Below, piece after piece: positions 41,302 through 49,861 of a stretch of DNA of 64,000 nt (positions are counted from its first letter, which is position 1; each line of letters begins with the position of its first letter). Source of the stretch: Kiritimatiellia bacterium (lineage in GTDB: Bacteria; Verrucomicrobiota; Kiritimatiellia; CAIQIC01; Lenti-01); assembly GCA_017527155.1 (NCBI GenBank), contig JAFXQI010000086.1, positions 1-64,000 on the forward strand, written 5' to 3'. The notes below the pieces were generated by a model. That model saw nothing but the letters and a program-made list of their open reading frames with translations, searched no databases and was not told the origin of the DNA. The position numbers and the translations under genes are program-made.

Positions 41302-41733
41302 ATGGACCACATCGAAGACCGCATGGAACTCAAGGCCCTCGTGGACAAGTACGCGACCGAGAGCGACAAGGGCAACCAGGACTGCTACGCCGAAATCTTC
41401 CGCCCCGACATCAAGCTCGACGTCTATTTCAACGGCAAACTCGGCATGACGGCGCGCGACGTGCAGGACATGATCCGGCAGTACAAGGCGTTCGGCGCCG
41501 CAAAGATGTCGTTCCACATGAACGGCCAGCAGAACGTCGAATTCGCCGACGCCACGCACGCCACCGGCACCTGCTACGCCCTAGCCACGCTCGTCACGGA
41601 GAAGGACGGCAAGGACATCCTCACGGTCCACGCCGTGCGCTACTCCGACAAGTACGTCAAGCTCGACGGCCGCTGGTGGATCGCCGAGCGCGAGCAGCGC
41701 TTCGAGTGGACCGCCTTTCCGCCGCTGGCCTAG
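41302..41733 (+). CDS. SnoaL/NTF2-like protein
   Basis: A 143-residue protein of the NTF2 superfamily: an N-terminal helix DRMELKALVDKYATESDKGN, then AEIFRPDIKLDV, and beta strands ending in DGRWWIAEREQRFEW. Family members act as small enzymes or binding proteins; no catalytic residue can be assigned. It starts 30 bases after the aldo/keto reductase with GGAGA and lies in the same operon. Confidence 0.85.
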   Translation: MDHIEDRMELKALVDKYATESDKGNQDCYAEIFRPDIKLDVYFNGKLGMTARDVQDMIRQYKAFGAAKMSFHMNGQQNVEFADATHATGTCYALATLVTEKDGKDILTVHAVRYSDKYVKLDGRWWIAEREQRFEWTAFPPLA

Positions 41734-41844
41734 GGGACAATCCTCCGCACCCCCACCGACGGTCTGGCCGACCTGCCCATCGACGGCGGCGTCATCGCCT
41801 CCATCCGCGCTGGCACCTACTCCATCCACCCCTGACCCGCCCCG

Positions 41845-41901
41845 GGCGGTATGAACAGCCCGCCCAGCTCGCCGTCTGGCACCCGGCGTTCGAGCAGGCG
41901 T
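41845..41901 (+). pseudogene. Remnant resembling an aldo/keto reductase C-terminus
   Basis: The frame reads RYEQPAQLAVWHPAFEQA, similar in order to RYYNRTDAQLVQFAAWQPTYEKA at the end of the gene at 40423-41271. There is no start or stop for a gene, and no other part of a reductase is visible. The 254-base stretch 41734-41987 has no functional gene; the segment before 41832 reads as a possible further fragment. Confidence 0.4.
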
Positions 41902-41987
41902 GCCCCGTCACGGAAAGCCGGATTTCTGGACACCGCCCCGCTTTTCTGCCATCATCGGCGGTACAACCCCCAACGAAAGGATTTGCC

Positions 41988-42596
41988 ATGCCCCCCAAAA
42001 CCGACCTCGGCCCCGTCCCCGCCGTTTTCCCCATGCCCGTCCTCGTCGTCGCCGCGTACGACGCGAAGGGGACCGTCCAGCTGCTGAACGCCGCCTGGGG
42101 GCAGATTTGCGACACCGACAAGATCGCGCTCTTCCTCGACCCCGACCACGCCACCATGAAAGCCATCCTCGCCGCGAAGGCCTTCACCGTCGCCCTCGCC
42201 GACCGCGAGCACATGGCCGAAGCCGACTACGTCGGCATCGTCTCCGGCAACCAGGTCGCGGACAAATTCGCGCGTTCCGGCCTCCACGCCGCGAAGTCGG
42301 CCCGCGTGAACGCGCCGGTCATCGACGAATTCCCCGTCACGATGGAATGCGAACTCGCGGAAGTCGTCGAGTCGAAGACCCTGTACGCCGTCGTCGGCAC
42401 CATCGTCAACACCCTCGCGGACCCGCGCATCCTCGACGACGCGGGCAAGGTGGACCCCGCCAAGCTCGACGCCATCGCCTTCGACCAGTTCCGCCACGGC
42501 TACTACGCCACCGGCGAAAAAGCCGGCCAGGCCTGGAACGCCGGCGGGGCCCTCGCCCGCGCCGCGCAGGCGGCCGCGAAAGGCGCCGTGCAGTGA
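41988..42596 (+). CDS. FMN-binding flavin reductase-like protein
   Basis: A 202-residue protein of the flavin reductase domain family (FMN-binding split barrel): MPVLVVAAYDAKGTVQLLNAAW, then HATMKAILAAKAFTVALADREHMAEADYVGI, ending with QFRHGYYATGEKAGQAWN. Typical partners are flavodoxin-like or oxygenase proteins. It has an AAAGGA site. Its stop overlaps the GTG of the next flavodoxin by GTGA. Confidence 0.87.
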   Translation: MPPKTDLGPVPAVFPMPVLVVAAYDAKGTVQLLNAAWGQICDTDKIALFLDPDHATMKAILAAKAFTVALADREHMAEADYVGIVSGNQVADKFARSGLHAAKSARVNAPVIDEFPVTMECELAEVVESKTLYAVVGTIVNTLADPRILDDAGKVDPAKLDAIAFDQFRHGYYATGEKAGQAWNAGGALARAAQAAAKGAVQ

Positions 42597-43228
42597 AAGC
42601 GGGCCTGGTCGTCCTGGCGGTGCTGGCCGTCGCGGTCCTCGCGGCGGTGGCGGGGTGCGTCGCCCTGTCGCGGCGTTCCACGGCGGCGACCAAGACCCCG
42701 ACCGCGAAGATTCCGGGCCGGGTGGCGGTCGTCTTCCATTCCCAGTCCAAGGTGCGCAACACGGCAACCGTCGCCGCGTGGATCGCCAAGCACACGGGCG
42801 GCGACCTTCTGGAACTGGAGATGGCCGAGCCCTATCCCGAACCCTACGGCGCGACCCTCAAGGCCGCCGAAAAGGACGTCACCTCCGGCACCCTGCCCGC
42901 CCTCAAGGCCATCCCGCCACTCGACGGCTACGACGTGGTGTTCCTCGGCTCCCCCATCTGGTACGGCACCTACGCGCCGCCCGTCGGGACCTTCCTCGCG
43001 GCGGACGCGCTCGCCGGCAAGACAGTCGCCCCCTTCTGCACCCACGGCGGCGGCGGGGCCGGACGCTTCCCCGCCGACATCCGCAAGGCCTGCCCCGGCG
43101 CGACGGTCCTGGACGCCCTCTCCCTGCGCGGCTCCAACCAGATCGAGCGCCGCCTCGGCCTCGGCGTCGGTGCCCGCCACACCGAAGACGACGTCATCGA
43201 CTGGCTCGACCGCATCTTCCGCCCCTGA
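42593..43228 (+). CDS. Flavodoxin-like protein, second copy, lipid-anchored
   Basis: A 211-residue protein with GTG start and a lipobox VAGC after a hydrophobic stretch. A flavodoxin domain follows (VAVVFHSQSKVRNTATVAAWI, then YDVVFLGSPIWYGTYAPPV, and PFCTHGGGGAGRF). It resembles the gene at 39700 in its fold but not closely in sequence. The upstream part of the open frame is a shadow of the flavin reductase. Confidence 0.83.
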   Translation: MKAGLVVLAVLAVAVLAAVAGCVALSRRSTAATKTPTAKIPGRVAVVFHSQSKVRNTATVAAWIAKHTGGDLLELEMAEPYPEPYGATLKAAEKDVTSGTLPALKAIPPLDGYDVVFLGSPIWYGTYAPPVGTFLAADALAGKTVAPFCTHGGGGAGRFPADIRKACPGATVLDALSLRGSNQIERRLGLGVGARHTEDDVIDWLDRIFRP

Positions 43229-43452
43229 CCGCGACGGGGCAGGCCGCCGGGGAAACGGGCCTGCGGCGCGAAACACGGAGCGCACGAGGAAGGAGACACG
43301 GAGAGGTTCGGGATGGGGTGTCTGTTGGAGGAGCCTGAGCACTCGGAAAACGGCCGTTGGCCAGCGTAGGAAAGCGAATGGGGGGGCTTGTCAAAGGCCG
43401 GGGTGTCGGCAAGCAGGGGCGTTGCTTTGGCCGCACCGCTTCCTGTCACGTG

Positions 43453-45681
43453 TCACTCGTTGTCCGCGTCCGCTCCGACCACGCGGAAGAAGCCGGCGGG
43501 CGAATCCGCGGGCAGGACGACCGGCACGCCGGTTTCGCCGTCGGCGGCGGGGGTCCAGCGGCGGAGGACGGTCCATTCGCCGCCCAGGACGGGGGTCCAC
43601 TGGACCTCGCAGGCCACGCCGGCGGGGGCTTCGACCTGGAGCGTGCATTCCGTGGCGGGCGGGCGGGTGGCACGGGCGGCGTGAACGGGGCGGCAAGAGC
43701 GCGAGAAGCCGGTTATGGAGAGGGCGCCGGTCGTCGCCTGCCAGCGGGCATACAACGTCCGCTCGGCATCGGCCGTCACCGTCATGCCGACCCGGACGCG
43801 CTGGCCGCCTTCCTTGGCATCGTACCAGCCCCGGAACGTGAAGCCTTCGCGGACGGGAATCACGAAGTGCGAATAGGGGTCGCCGACGAATAACTTCACG
43901 CTCCTCTTGGCGCACGTCCCGCCGTTGGCATCGAAGCGCACCTTCTGGACGAGCCGCTCCCAATGCGCCCACAGGGTGCGTTCGGCCTGCTCGGTCACGA
44001 CATCGCCGACCCGGACCCGCCTTCCGCCTTCCTGTTCGTCGTACCAGCCCAGGAACTTGTAGTATTCGCGGACGGGAATCACGAAGTGGTCATAGGTGTC
44101 GCCGACGAAGCACTTCACGCTCGTCTTGGCGCACGTCCCGCCGTTGGCGTCGAAACGCACCGTCTGGCGGGGGGCTCCCCAATGCGCCCACAGGGTCCGC
44201 TTGGACAGGGGCGTCACGACATCGCCGACCCGGACCCGGGTTCCACCCTCCGGCGCGTCGTACCAGCCCAGGAAGCTGTGGCCGTCCCGGGTGACGCTCG
44301 CGAGCTTGGTGTAGGTTTCGCCCACGACGGCCGTCAGCGACGTCTTCCTGCACGTCCCCCCGTTCGCGTCGAACACCACCCGCTGGGTGGCGGGCACGAC
44401 CGCGTCCTCCACCACCAGTGCCAGATCCTTCCTCGCCACCACCCCCGCGGCATCCTCCACGAAGACCGTGACGGGATGGTTCCCGCCCTCTTCCGGCGTC
44501 CCCCGCAACACGCCGTCCGCCGTCAGTTCGAGCCACTCCGGCATCCCCCGCACGGGCGTGAAGACGATGTCCTGCGCATTCCGCATCCGCCCCGTGCCGC
44601 TCTTCCTGGAGACCAGCACTGTTTCCCCGTCCCCCGCGCTGATGCCGATGAACCCGCCGATCCTGTTCCCCGCGCCGTAGGAAAACACGATCCGCCCGTC
44701 CTCGTGCAGCGTCGCCGAGAAATTGACCGCGCCGCCGCCCTCGTAAGCCGCCCGCCACTGCACTTTCACCCATCCCGCGCCTTCCTCCATGTACATGCCG
44801 CCGTTCTCCAGCGACAGGCTCTCCCACATCGCGGCGATGACGGGCGTCCGCAGGAACAGGTTTTCGTCGTACCGGGCCCGCTCGAACGGCAAACTCCCGA
44901 ACGAAATCCCCCCGTTGCTGTTGATTTTCGCGTGCGTGTAGATTCCGCCGAAGAACGGGAATCCGAATGGCAGGTCCACGTCCCAGCTGTACTCGGCCTC
45001 GTACCATTCCCGTGCCGCCGCCGTCTCCGGTGTCACCGCGTAGGTGTTTTCGGCGGAAGACTCCCCGTACCGGACCGCCCCGCCGTGCCACGCGTACGGC
45101 GCCACCCCGCCCGCCACCTCCAGCGTCGTCGCGTACGCCTCTCCCTCCCGCGCTTCCGGCACCTTCTCCGCCGCCACGGCCAGCGGTTCGATTCCCCGGT
45201 ACGTCACCGGAAACCACAGGGGGGCCCAGAGGGCTTCCGCCACGATGCCGGTCCCGTACCACGCACCCGGCACTTCCAGGCTCCGCAGGCCACTGCATTT
45301 GTACAGCGCATACGGCTCGATGCGCGCCACGCCGTCGGCAATCGCCATGCTCACAAGGTTGGTGCAGAAGGAAAACGCGTAGCTCGCGACATTCGTCACC
45401 CCCGCCCCGATCGTCACACCCGTCAGCCCGCCGTGGTTGTGGAACGCGAACGACCCGATGTCCGTCACGGGACAACCGCCCAACGCGGAAGGAATGGCGA
45501 TGGCGCCGGCCGTCGAAGCCGGAATGCCGACGACCGTGGCCACCCCGCCGGAAACCGTGTAGGTCCACGGGATTCCGTCCACGGTTTCGGTCTCGGCCCT
45601 GGCTTCCGGCAACACGCCGCCGAAGCCCAGGACCGCCGCCGCGAGCCAACCCAACCACCGATTTGCACGTTTCATGGTCAT
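43453..45681 (-). CDS. Secreted BspA-like / InlB-repeat surface protein
   Basis: A 742-residue protein with a signal peptide (GWLAAAVLGFGG, cleavage near EARA). An N-terminal leucine-rich BspA-like stretch (about 35-155) has DIGSFAFHNHGGLTGVTIG. The middle is a putative lectin/beta domain (about 165-440). Three InlB B-repeats follow, each VxFDANGGTCxKxSxxxFVG ... GWYD ... R-T-L-[WY]-A-x-W (about 460-660). The C-terminal about 80 residues are a beta-type domain (GALSITGFSRSCRPV). Such proteins mediate surface adhesion in gut bacteria. Start: ATG 45681 (or 45675); neither has a strong ribosome-binding site. Confidence 0.85.
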   Translation of the reverse strand: MTMKRANRWLGWLAAAVLGFGGVLPEARAETETVDGIPWTYTVSGGVATVVGIPASTAGAIAIPSALGGCPVTDIGSFAFHNHGGLTGVTIGAGVTNVASYAFSFCTNLVSMAIADGVARIEPYALYKCSGLRSLEVPGAWYGTGIVAEALWAPLWFPVTYRGIEPLAVAAEKVPEAREGEAYATTLEVAGGVAPYAWHGGAVRYGESSAENTYAVTPETAAAREWYEAEYSWDVDLPFGFPFFGGIYTHAKINSNGGISFGSLPFERARYDENLFLRTPVIAAMWESLSLENGGMYMEEGAGWVKVQWRAAYEGGGAVNFSATLHEDGRIVFSYGAGNRIGGFIGISAGDGETVLVSRKSGTGRMRNAQDIVFTPVRGMPEWLELTADGVLRGTPEEGGNHPVTVFVEDAAGVVARKDLALVVEDAVVPATQRVVFDANGGTCRKTSLTAVVGETYTKLASVTRDGHSFLGWYDAPEGGTRVRVGDVVTPLSKRTLWAHWGAPRQTVRFDANGGTCAKTSVKCFVGDTYDHFVIPVREYYKFLGWYDEQEGGRRVRVGDVVTEQAERTLWAHWERLVQKVRFDANGGTCAKRSVKLFVGDPYSHFVIPVREGFTFRGWYDAKEGGQRVRVGMTVTADAERTLYARWQATTGALSITGFSRSCRPVHAARATRPPATECTLQVEAPAGVACEVQWTPVLGGEWTVLRRWTPAADGETGVPVVLPADSPAGFFRVVGADADNE

Positions 45682-45909
45682 CCGTCCAGTCGTCCGGGCG
45701 GGGGCCAACACAGCCACCTGCCCACAACTCCATTCTGCCCCGTTGGAGGGAGGCGGACAAGGGGAAACTTTCCGACACGCGACATCCGCACCCCCAAAGC
45801 CGGCGAACACGGCCCCTGTCCGGGGCGGGGAAGGCCAGGAAGAGGGAGTCAAGGCGGACGGGCTCGGTCGACCAGCGGTGCCGGTCCGTGTCGCCCCGGA
45901 CGGACCGCG

Positions 45910-46686
45910 TCAGCGCGCGATTCCCCTCTCGCTTCCCCGGATGAAGGCCACGAAGTGGTCCAGCTCCGGCGAGTGCGGCAGCTCCGCCTCGATGCGTTCC
46001 AGCGCCGGTTCCGTCAGCAGCGAGGAGCGGTACACGATCTTGTAGGCCTTCAGCAGCGCCTTCTGCGTTTCCGGGGAAATCCCGTGGCGCTCCAGGCCGA
46101 TCTTGTTCGTGCCGTAGACCTTCACGGGGTCGCCGTCCGCCGTCATGAAGGGGGGGATGTCCTTGACCGCCTTCGTGCACCCGCCGAGGATGCACATCCG
46201 GCCGATCCGCACGAACTGGTGGACGCCCGCCATGCCGCCGAGGATCGCATCGTCTTCCACGATGACGTGCCCCGCCAGCGTCGCGTTGTTCGCCATGATC
46301 ACGCGGTCGCCGACGATGCAGTCGTGCGCCACGTGGACGTACGCCATCAGCAGGCAGCCGGAGCCGACGCGCGTCTCGCCGTCGGCGTACGTCGCGCAGC
46401 TGAGGGTCGCGCACTCGCGGATGACCGTGTTGTCGCCCACGCGCAGGCCCGGGCTCCCGCCCTTGTACTTGAGGTCCTGCGTCTTGCCGCCCACCGACGC
46501 GAACGGCCAGACCTCGCAGCCGGAGCCGAGCACCGTGCGGCCGGTCACGCTCGCGTGGGAGCGCAGGACCGTGCGGTCGCCGATCACCACCTCGGGGCCG
46601 ACCACGCAGAACGGCCCGATCTTCACGTCCTCGCCCAGCCGCGCGCCGGGATCCACCACCGAACTCGGATGGATTTCGACGGCCAT
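45910..46686 (-). CDS. lpxA: UDP-N-acetylglucosamine acyltransferase LpxA
   Basis: First enzyme of lipid A synthesis, 258 residues, a left-handed beta-helix trimer. Hexapeptide repeats run through residues 1-190 and the catalytic His is H121 in AYVHVAHDCIVGD. The helical C-terminus (SPETQKALLKAYKIVYRSS) is typical. ATG 46686, 2 bases after the fabZ stop, so both belong to one operon, the common fabZ-lpxA arrangement. Confidence 0.96.
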   Translation of the reverse strand: MAVEIHPSSVVDPGARLGEDVKIGPFCVVGPEVVIGDRTVLRSHASVTGRTVLGSGCEVWPFASVGGKTQDLKYKGGSPGLRVGDNTVIRECATLSCATYADGETRVGSGCLLMAYVHVAHDCIVGDRVIMANNATLAGHVIVEDDAILGGMAGVHQFVRIGRMCILGGCTKAVKDIPPFMTADGDPVKVYGTNKIGLERHGISPETQKALLKAYKIVYRSSLLTEPALERIEAELPHSPELDHFVAFIRGSERGIAR

Positions 46687-46688
46687 CG

Positions 46689-47123
46689 TCAGCGCCCTCC
46701 GCCGAACATCATCTCCGCTTCGCACGCCACTTCGCCGTCCACCAGCACCCGGCCCTGGGCGCGGGCCATGCCCATGCGGATGCGGAGCATCTTGATTTCC
46801 ATGCGCATCTGGTCGCCGGGACGGATGATGCGGCGGAAGCGGGTCTTGTCGACGCCGACGTAGTAGCAGGTGCCGCCCTCGTTGCCGAAAATCTGGTTGA
46901 GCAGCACGCCGGCCGTCTGGGCCATCGCTTCGAGCTGGAGGACGCCGGGAAACACCGGGTCGCCGGGGAAATGCCCCTGAAAACACGGCTCGTTGGAAGA
47001 GACGTTCTTGATGCCCACGATCCATTCCTTGCCGTCGCATTCCACGATGCGGTCGACCATGATGAACGGGAAGCGGTGGGGGAGGATGTCGAGAATCTGC
47101 TTGGAATCGTATGTGGTTTCCAC
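46689..47123 (-). CDS. fabZ: 3-hydroxyacyl-ACP dehydratase FabZ
   Basis: A 144-residue hot-dog-fold enzyme of fatty acid synthesis. It has LPHRFPFIMVDRI with the catalytic His and CFQGHFPGDPVFPGVLQLEAMAQ with the catalytic Glu. GTG start at 47123 with AAAGGAG 7 bases upstream; upstream frame is antisense to the gene at 47271. It produces the acyl-ACP pool used by LpxA in the same operon. Confidence 0.95.
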   Translation of the reverse strand: METTYDSKQILDILPHRFPFIMVDRIVECDGKEWIVGIKNVSSNEPCFQGHFPGDPVFPGVLQLEAMAQTAGVLLNQIFGNEGGTCYYVGVDKTRFRRIIRPGDQMRMEIKMLRIRMGMARAQGRVLVDGEVACEAEMMFGGGR

Positions 47124-47214
47124 GGAAAAGCTCCTTTCGTCCGGTGCCGGTTGGTTTTCCCCCGCCTTATACCACCCCCTCCCGTCCCCTGGCAATGCCG
47201 AATCCCCCGCACTC

Positions 47215-47228
47215 GTGAGATTATTTCC
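47215..47228. repeat. TGAGATTATTTC motif, single copy
   Basis: GTGAGATTATTTCC, 43 bases before the ATG at 47271. The same core (TGAGATTA, reverse TAATCTCA) occurs at 48384, 48528 and 53423. Confidence 0.4.
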
Positions 47229-47270
47229 TTCTTGCCGAATCCGCCCGCATCTGCCATCCTCCTCCGCACC

Positions 47271-48179
47271 ATGAAAATCATCACTCCCGTCCTCCGCAAG
47301 ACCGGCGCCGTCGCCCGCGGTACCTTCGGCGCCCTCGCCCGCGCCGACGCCCGGCTGATCCTCGTCGATGCCGCCCTGTCGCTGGCCGTGACCGCGACGG
47401 CCTTCACGGCCTTCCTCGTCACCGAGACCGGCGCCGCGATCCTCGACGAACTCCACCGCCGCCACCGCCTCCGCATCCCCCGTCCCGAAAGCCCCTCGCT
47501 GCGCGGCACGCCCACGCCGGAGGAACTCGCCGCCGCCTGCGCCGCCACCCCGCGCAAGCTGCTGGAACGCCTCCGCCTCGGATCCCTCCTGGCCGACCTC
47601 GATCCCACGCTCGACCGGACTTTCTCCTTCACCGAACTCCCCAACGGCGCCAAACGCTACCGTTCCCGCGGCGGCGGTCTCAAAGCCTACCTCGCCGACA
47701 ACCGCATCCCCGTCCCCTACTCCACCCTGATGCGCTACAAACTCCTCGCCACGCGCCTCCGCCAGCTCCTCGCGCTCGACGCCCGCCTCCCCCTGGAGTG
47801 GCTCCTGCCGCACGCGGCGCCCGACCGCGAACTCCCTTCCGACCTCCAAACGCCGTACTGGACGGCCCGGCGGCGGCTGGCGCGGCTCCTGCGCGAGAAC
47901 CGGAATTTCACCCGCCTGCGCAAGCATGTCGATGAAAAGCTCGGCATTCCCCAACTCCTCCGCGCCCGCCGCGATGCGCGTGGCGCGAAGGAATGCCGCC
48001 ACGCCGCCCGCTTCCCGGAGGTCCGCGGCGCGGCGCGCCACATGACAATCGACCCGGGCCGCATCGAAGCGACCCGCCTGGCGCTGGCGGACTTCCTGCA
48101 AGACAAACACCTCTCCCCGAAATGCTCGCACCTGCGCGACGCCGCCATCCGCTGGTTGCGTGCGCCGCCGATCATCTGA
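47271..48179 (+). CDS. Paralogous family protein A (unrecognised)
   Basis: A 302-residue protein. Residues about 28-50 form a probable membrane helix (LSLAVTATAFTAFLV). Motifs shared with the gene at 63410 are SPSLRGTPTPEE (83-94), RLRLGSLLADLDPTLDR, NGAKRY, a VPYSTLMRYK segment and LDARLPLEWLLP. Beyond about residue 185 there is an Arg-rich helical region ending in an ADFLQDKHLSPKCSHLRDA. The start was chosen by analogy: both family members have CTCCGCRCC directly before the ATG. I do not recognise a known family. It is divergent from fabZ, with a TGAGATTATTTC motif upstream. Confidence 0.7.
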   Translation: MKIITPVLRKTGAVARGTFGALARADARLILVDAALSLAVTATAFTAFLVTETGAAILDELHRRHRLRIPRPESPSLRGTPTPEELAAACAATPRKLLERLRLGSLLADLDPTLDRTFSFTELPNGAKRYRSRGGGLKAYLADNRIPVPYSTLMRYKLLATRLRQLLALDARLPLEWLLPHAAPDRELPSDLQTPYWTARRRLARLLRENRNFTRLRKHVDEKLGIPQLLRARRDARGAKECRHAARFPEVRGAARHMTIDPGRIEATRLALADFLQDKHLSPKCSHLRDAAIRWLRAPPII

Positions 48180-48682
48180 GCCCGTTTTTGGGGAACATGG
48201 GAGGGAGAGGGAGGTGGGGGGGGCTTGTTGGGATGGTGGAGGCCTGCACGGGGCTGTTCGATACGACCACCATTGGCGTGTACTGCAAAAGGGAGGGCCT
48301 GCCGTGGCGGGCCGTCCTTTTTCGTGCCTTGCGTTCATGGGGGCGGGATAGGTGTGAAATCGCTGGAAATCGTTGGAAATGAAGTAATCTCAAAAGTGCC
48401 GGGAAGGGCAGGCGGGAGGGGGCATCAAGGGGCATTTGCGGCAGTGTGGAGAGTTTTCCAATGATTGGAAAAAATGTTTCCAATGGTTGGAAAACTTCCG
48501 GCGGGGGGGCGAATGGGGAGGGGATGGTTTTGAGATTACTGTAAAATCAACGGTTTTCGGTGGTTTTCCGTCGTCTTGGGGGCCATGGATGCCGGCGGGC
48601 GGGCGAGGGGGAGGAAGCAGGAGGGACGCGGGGTGCATTTCGGGCTTGCCGGGGAGGGGGGTGGCGGGGGATAGTCGGGGGC
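48180..48682. other. 503-bp gap with a composite palindromic element
   Basis: Holds the element at 48384-48539 and otherwise Gly/Arg-coding-like, non-genic G-rich sequence. No gene. Confidence 0.6.
48384..48539. repeat. Composite element: 12-bp terminal inverted repeats around two palindromes
   Basis: GTAATCTCAAAA (48384-48395) and its exact complement TTTTGAGATTAC (48528-48539) enclose two TTTCCAA-N3-TTGGAAA units (48454-48472 with N3 TGA, 48477-48493 with TGG). The size is 156 bp, like a miniature transposable element but without target duplication that I can see. Confidence 0.75.
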
Positions 48683-49861
48683 ATGAGACGGTTGACTTGT
48701 TTTCTTTGCGGGGTGTTGGCGGCGGCCGCGGTGCTGTGCGGGCCGGCGCGCGCCCAGGAGGCGCTGCCCGACGATTCGCCGGAGGCCCTCTTCCAGACGG
48801 GGATGTCGCGGTTCTCCGCCGGCGACTACGAGACGTCGCTGACGGTGCTCTCGGAGCTGGTCAAGGTCTTCGGCCGCGAGCCGGAGCTGCGCGGGCGCAT
48901 CGACCTGGCCATGTACGCCAAGGCCTGCGCGCTCTACAACCTCGAGCGCCGCGAGGAGTGCGTGAAGGCGTTCCGCGAATACCTGGCGGCGTTCCCGGAG
49001 TCGAAGTACGCGGACGAGGCGCTCTTCCGCATCGGCGTCTGCCTCCAGCAGGACGGCGACCACCAGGAGGCCGTCGCCGCCTACCGCCAGCTGCGCACGG
49101 CCCATCCGGACTCGGCGTACGCGGAGGACGCGGCCTTCCAGATCGGCCTCTGCCTCCTGCTCGACGAGGCGAACGCGGACGCGGCGGCGGCCTTCAAGGA
49201 TTTCGTCGCGCTCTACCCCCGCAGCCGCCTCGCCCCACAGGCCGGCGCCTACGCCGCGCGCGCCCTCTTCGATGACGGCAAGCCCGAGGAGGCGATCGCG
49301 ATGCTCGAGGAGACGGAGAAGCGCCCGCGCCCGTGGTCGGTGGTGACGTACTGCAACTTCCTGGCGTTCGAGATCGGCGACTCGCTCTTCGACGACGGCG
49401 AGTTCGAGACGGCGCTCAAGGCGTACCGCCGCGTCAAGACCCGCCGCGCGATCCTCCAGCACCTCAAGCAGGACCTCGCGCGGCTGGAGGCGGAGAAGGC
49501 GGCGTTCGACCGGCGTCCGCCGTCGGCGCAGGGAGGCCTCTCGGCGCACTTCCGGGCGGCGCGGCAGCTGGAGCGCGACGTCGCCCAGACGCGCGAGATG
49601 CTCGAGAAGCTCGAGACGATGCCGGACTACGACGCGAACCTCTTCCACCGCATCGGCCGCTGCTATTTCAACACGGACCGCCACTGGGAGGCCCGCATCG
49701 CCTTCAAGCGCGTGGTGGACACCGCGGCGGAGGAGGAGATCCGCGAGGCGGCGCACTTCGATCTGATCCTGGCGATCAGCCGCCTGCGCCGCTTCGACGA
49801 CCTGCTCGTGGAGGCCGACAACTACCTCGGCACCTACGACCCCGAAGGGAGGTGGCAATGA
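48683..49861 (+). CDS. Exported TPR protein (tol-pal YbgF-like solenoid)
   Basis: A 392-residue protein with a signal peptide (cleavage about 24, ARAQ). At least four TPR-like repeats follow (for example AVKAFREYLAAFPESKYADEALFRIG, AVAAYRQLRTAHPDSAYAEDAAFQIG). The C-terminal half contains a coiled segment (ARLEAEKAAFDRRP). It is the first gene of a tightly coupled three-gene unit: the ATGA at 49858-49861 overlaps the next start. Scaffold function in the envelope inferred. Confidence 0.8.
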   Translation: MRRLTCFLCGVLAAAAVLCGPARAQEALPDDSPEALFQTGMSRFSAGDYETSLTVLSELVKVFGREPELRGRIDLAMYAKACALYNLERREECVKAFREYLAAFPESKYADEALFRIGVCLQQDGDHQEAVAAYRQLRTAHPDSAYAEDAAFQIGLCLLLDEANADAAAAFKDFVALYPRSRLAPQAGAYAARALFDDGKPEEAIAMLEETEKRPRPWSVVTYCNFLAFEIGDSLFDDGEFETALKAYRRVKTRRAILQHLKQDLARLEAEKAAFDRRPPSAQGGLSAHFRAARQLERDVAQTREMLEKLETMPDYDANLFHRIGRCYFNTDRHWEARIAFKRVVDTAAEEEIREAAHFDLILAISRLRRFDDLLVEADNYLGTYDPEGRWQ

